Shown piece after piece: positions 62,901 to 64,000 of a stretch of 64,000 nucleotides of DNA. Each line of letters starts with the position of its first letter. Within the stretch, counting starts at the first letter, position 1. The position numbers and the translations under genes were made by a program. Origin of the DNA: Linderina pennispora (lineage: Eukaryota; Kickxellomycota; Kickxellomycetes; Kickxellales; Kickxellaceae); assembly GCF_002104995.1 (NCBI RefSeq), contig NW_024468251.1, forward strand, positions 124,001 to 188,000, in the 5' to 3' direction. The notes under the pieces are model-generated. The model was not told where the DNA came from and ran no database searches. It worked only from the letters and a program-made list of their open reading frames with translations.

Positions 62901-64000
62901 TCCGCGACCAGCAGCGACGCGAGTTGGACGTGTCGATTTCCTCGACCAGGCCCTCGCGCTCGCCCTTGACGCCGCGGTTCTCGCTGTCTCCGTTGCCGTT
63001 GCCATCGCGGTCGCAGTGCTCGCCAAACTCGGTGTTGGTATCCCAGTCCCCCTTCTCATCGCCACCATACCCAGCACTCATCATGTCGTCGCTCTCGTTG
63101 CCATCGTCGTCGGCATAGAGGTCGCGCTCAGGCACGAAGCCGCGGCTCTCGGCCCCACCCTCACTGCCAAAGATCGAGCTGGCAGCATCATCGAAGGGGA
63201 TGTGCGGCGGCGGCAGCTGGCCGTCGAGCGATTCAAACATCTCCGAGTCGGCAATGATCCCACCGCGGCGCCTAGCCTCATGGCGCTGCTTCTCGTACGC
63301 GCGCAGCTCCATGTCGATGCTGCGCCAGACACGCTCGGTCATAAAGATCTTCTGGTGGCCCGTCACATAGTGCACGCCGCTGACCCACTCGCGGGCACTG
63401 GCCACCTGCGGGACCAGCGTCGCCGCAGTTACCACTGCTGCCGGGTCAGACACAGCAATATTGATGATCGGGCTGTACTTGTCGATGAAGCGCTCAAACG
63501 TGAACGAGACGCTGAACTCGCTGGGGCCGCGGCGCTGCGCCATCTCGACGATTGCCATGGCCTTGACCTGTCGCTGGATAAAGCTATGGTCAATTACGCC
63601 CGGCTGGCTGGTAATGCTGGCTGGGTCCTCGGCGCGCACGTGCAGAACATGCCAAGCCTTGCAGTAGTCGGCAGCAGCAAAGATGTCCTCGAGCGCACTG
63701 CTGATCTCGCCAATAAAGGTGTTGGCAGGATCGGCGTTGTCCAGGGGCTCCAGCTCGACCGGGTCGCTGAGCGACGAGCCTAGCTGCGACGGCTTGCGCA
63801 CCGACGGGTACGAGGCAGGACGCGTCGACAGGAAGGTGCCGACGATGGTCGACTCCTCCTCGGGGTGGAAGTCGAGCGCAATCTGTGTGATGCCAAACAG
63901 CTTGTGGGCGAACTTGCTGTGGCTCGCCTCCTTGAACAGCGTGTAAAAGTCGGGGCTGACTTCCAGGTCCATGTTGTGCTTGCAGAACCCGTCGACACTG
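59964..64000 (-). CDS. Chitin synthase with myosin motor (class V/VII type), 5' end outside window
   Basis: The coding strand enters at 64000 inside the tail of a myosin motor domain (SVDGFCKHN, DFYTLFKEASHSKFAHKLFG, then TGHQKIFMTERVWRSIDMEL). Two membrane helices follow (VAICLIIFFMWCFVLFFIIG), a cytochrome b5 fold (DDAYVALRGKVYDITNFLNQ), further helices, and the family 2 glycosyltransferase core: ICQVPCYTEGE, VLMVDADTEVYPDSLTRLVA, EDRYLTTLMMKYFPQ near 61040 and QRRRWINSTVHNL near 60920. C-terminal helices lead to a DEK-C domain (IFGVDLSSRREFIQSTIQSM) ending at the stop at 59964. Such enzymes ride actin to growing tips and make cell-wall chitin. A one-base frameshift near 60410 separates the last helix region from the DEK-C tail. 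All catalytic motifs are intact. Confidence 0.9.

Noticed and set aside
60265-63783. Long plus-strand frames (312 and 389 codons) opposite the chitin synthase
   Set aside because: These are antisense shadows of the GC-rich chitin synthase coding strand and contain no recognisable domains.

Overview
This is an intron-poor fungal genome segment. The gene set points to an early-diverging, zygomycete-type fungus: a betaine-lipid synthase, a class V/VII-type chitin synthase that joins a myosin motor to a cytochrome b5 domain, a COG3 tether subunit, fungal-type RAD52 and capping enzyme, lineage-expanded F-box-like proteins, and DIRS, copia, PIF/Harbinger and Tc1/mariner elements. A Kickxellomycotina-like origin would fit the mostly single-exon genes, but that placement is inference.

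Layout. 1-3.7 kb: a decayed F-box-like gene. 3.5-10.4 kb: an array of 0.9-1.4 kb degenerate tandem units, each with a promoter-like segment and a 36-42-codon ORF, invaded by solo LTRs and a 114-bp DIRS derivative. 11.9-14.8 kb: cationic amino-acid transporter and splicing factor PRP18, convergent. 15.2-21 kb: two tandem copies of an F-box-like gene. 21-23.6 kb: betaine-lipid synthase BTA1 (-). 26-34.4 kb: a GC-rich housekeeping block with an RA/PH adaptor, MFS transporter, BolA, COG3 and mitochondrial ribosomal protein uS2m. 34.47-35.83 kb: a one-unit version of the 3.5-10.1 kb array. 36.9 kb: tRNA-Glu(CTC). 37-52 kb: an AT-rich transposon nest (LTR gag relics, Harbinger transposase, a Rep-like gene in two broken copies, four hairpin-bearing TIR elements, a Tc1/mariner-type element, copia and ABC-transporter relics) enclosing a P450 gene. 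52.2-56.4 kb: a nearly complete DIRS-type tyrosine-recombinase retrotransposon. 56.8-64 kb: RAD52 (-) and capping enzyme CEG1 (+) from a shared promoter, then chitin synthase (-), running off the window end.

A caution for all readers. Many genes that look conserved (transporter, PRP18, BTA1, RA/PH protein, MFS, P450, chitin synthase) carry isolated single-base frameshifts while the protein stays conserved on both sides. That looks more like uncorrected sequencing indels than real decay. COG3, uS2m, BolA, RAD52 and CEG1 are uninterrupted.

The most unusual features are: (1) the small-ORF tandem family with an expanded and a collapsed version 30 kb apart; (2) an LTR with a precisely inverted 44-bp core; (3) hairpin TIR elements whose hairpin module sits in opposite orientations; (4) a Rep-like ORF whose start and stop codons both come from flanking transposons; (5) an ABC-transporter relic whose in-frame stops are almost all TAG where glutamine is expected.
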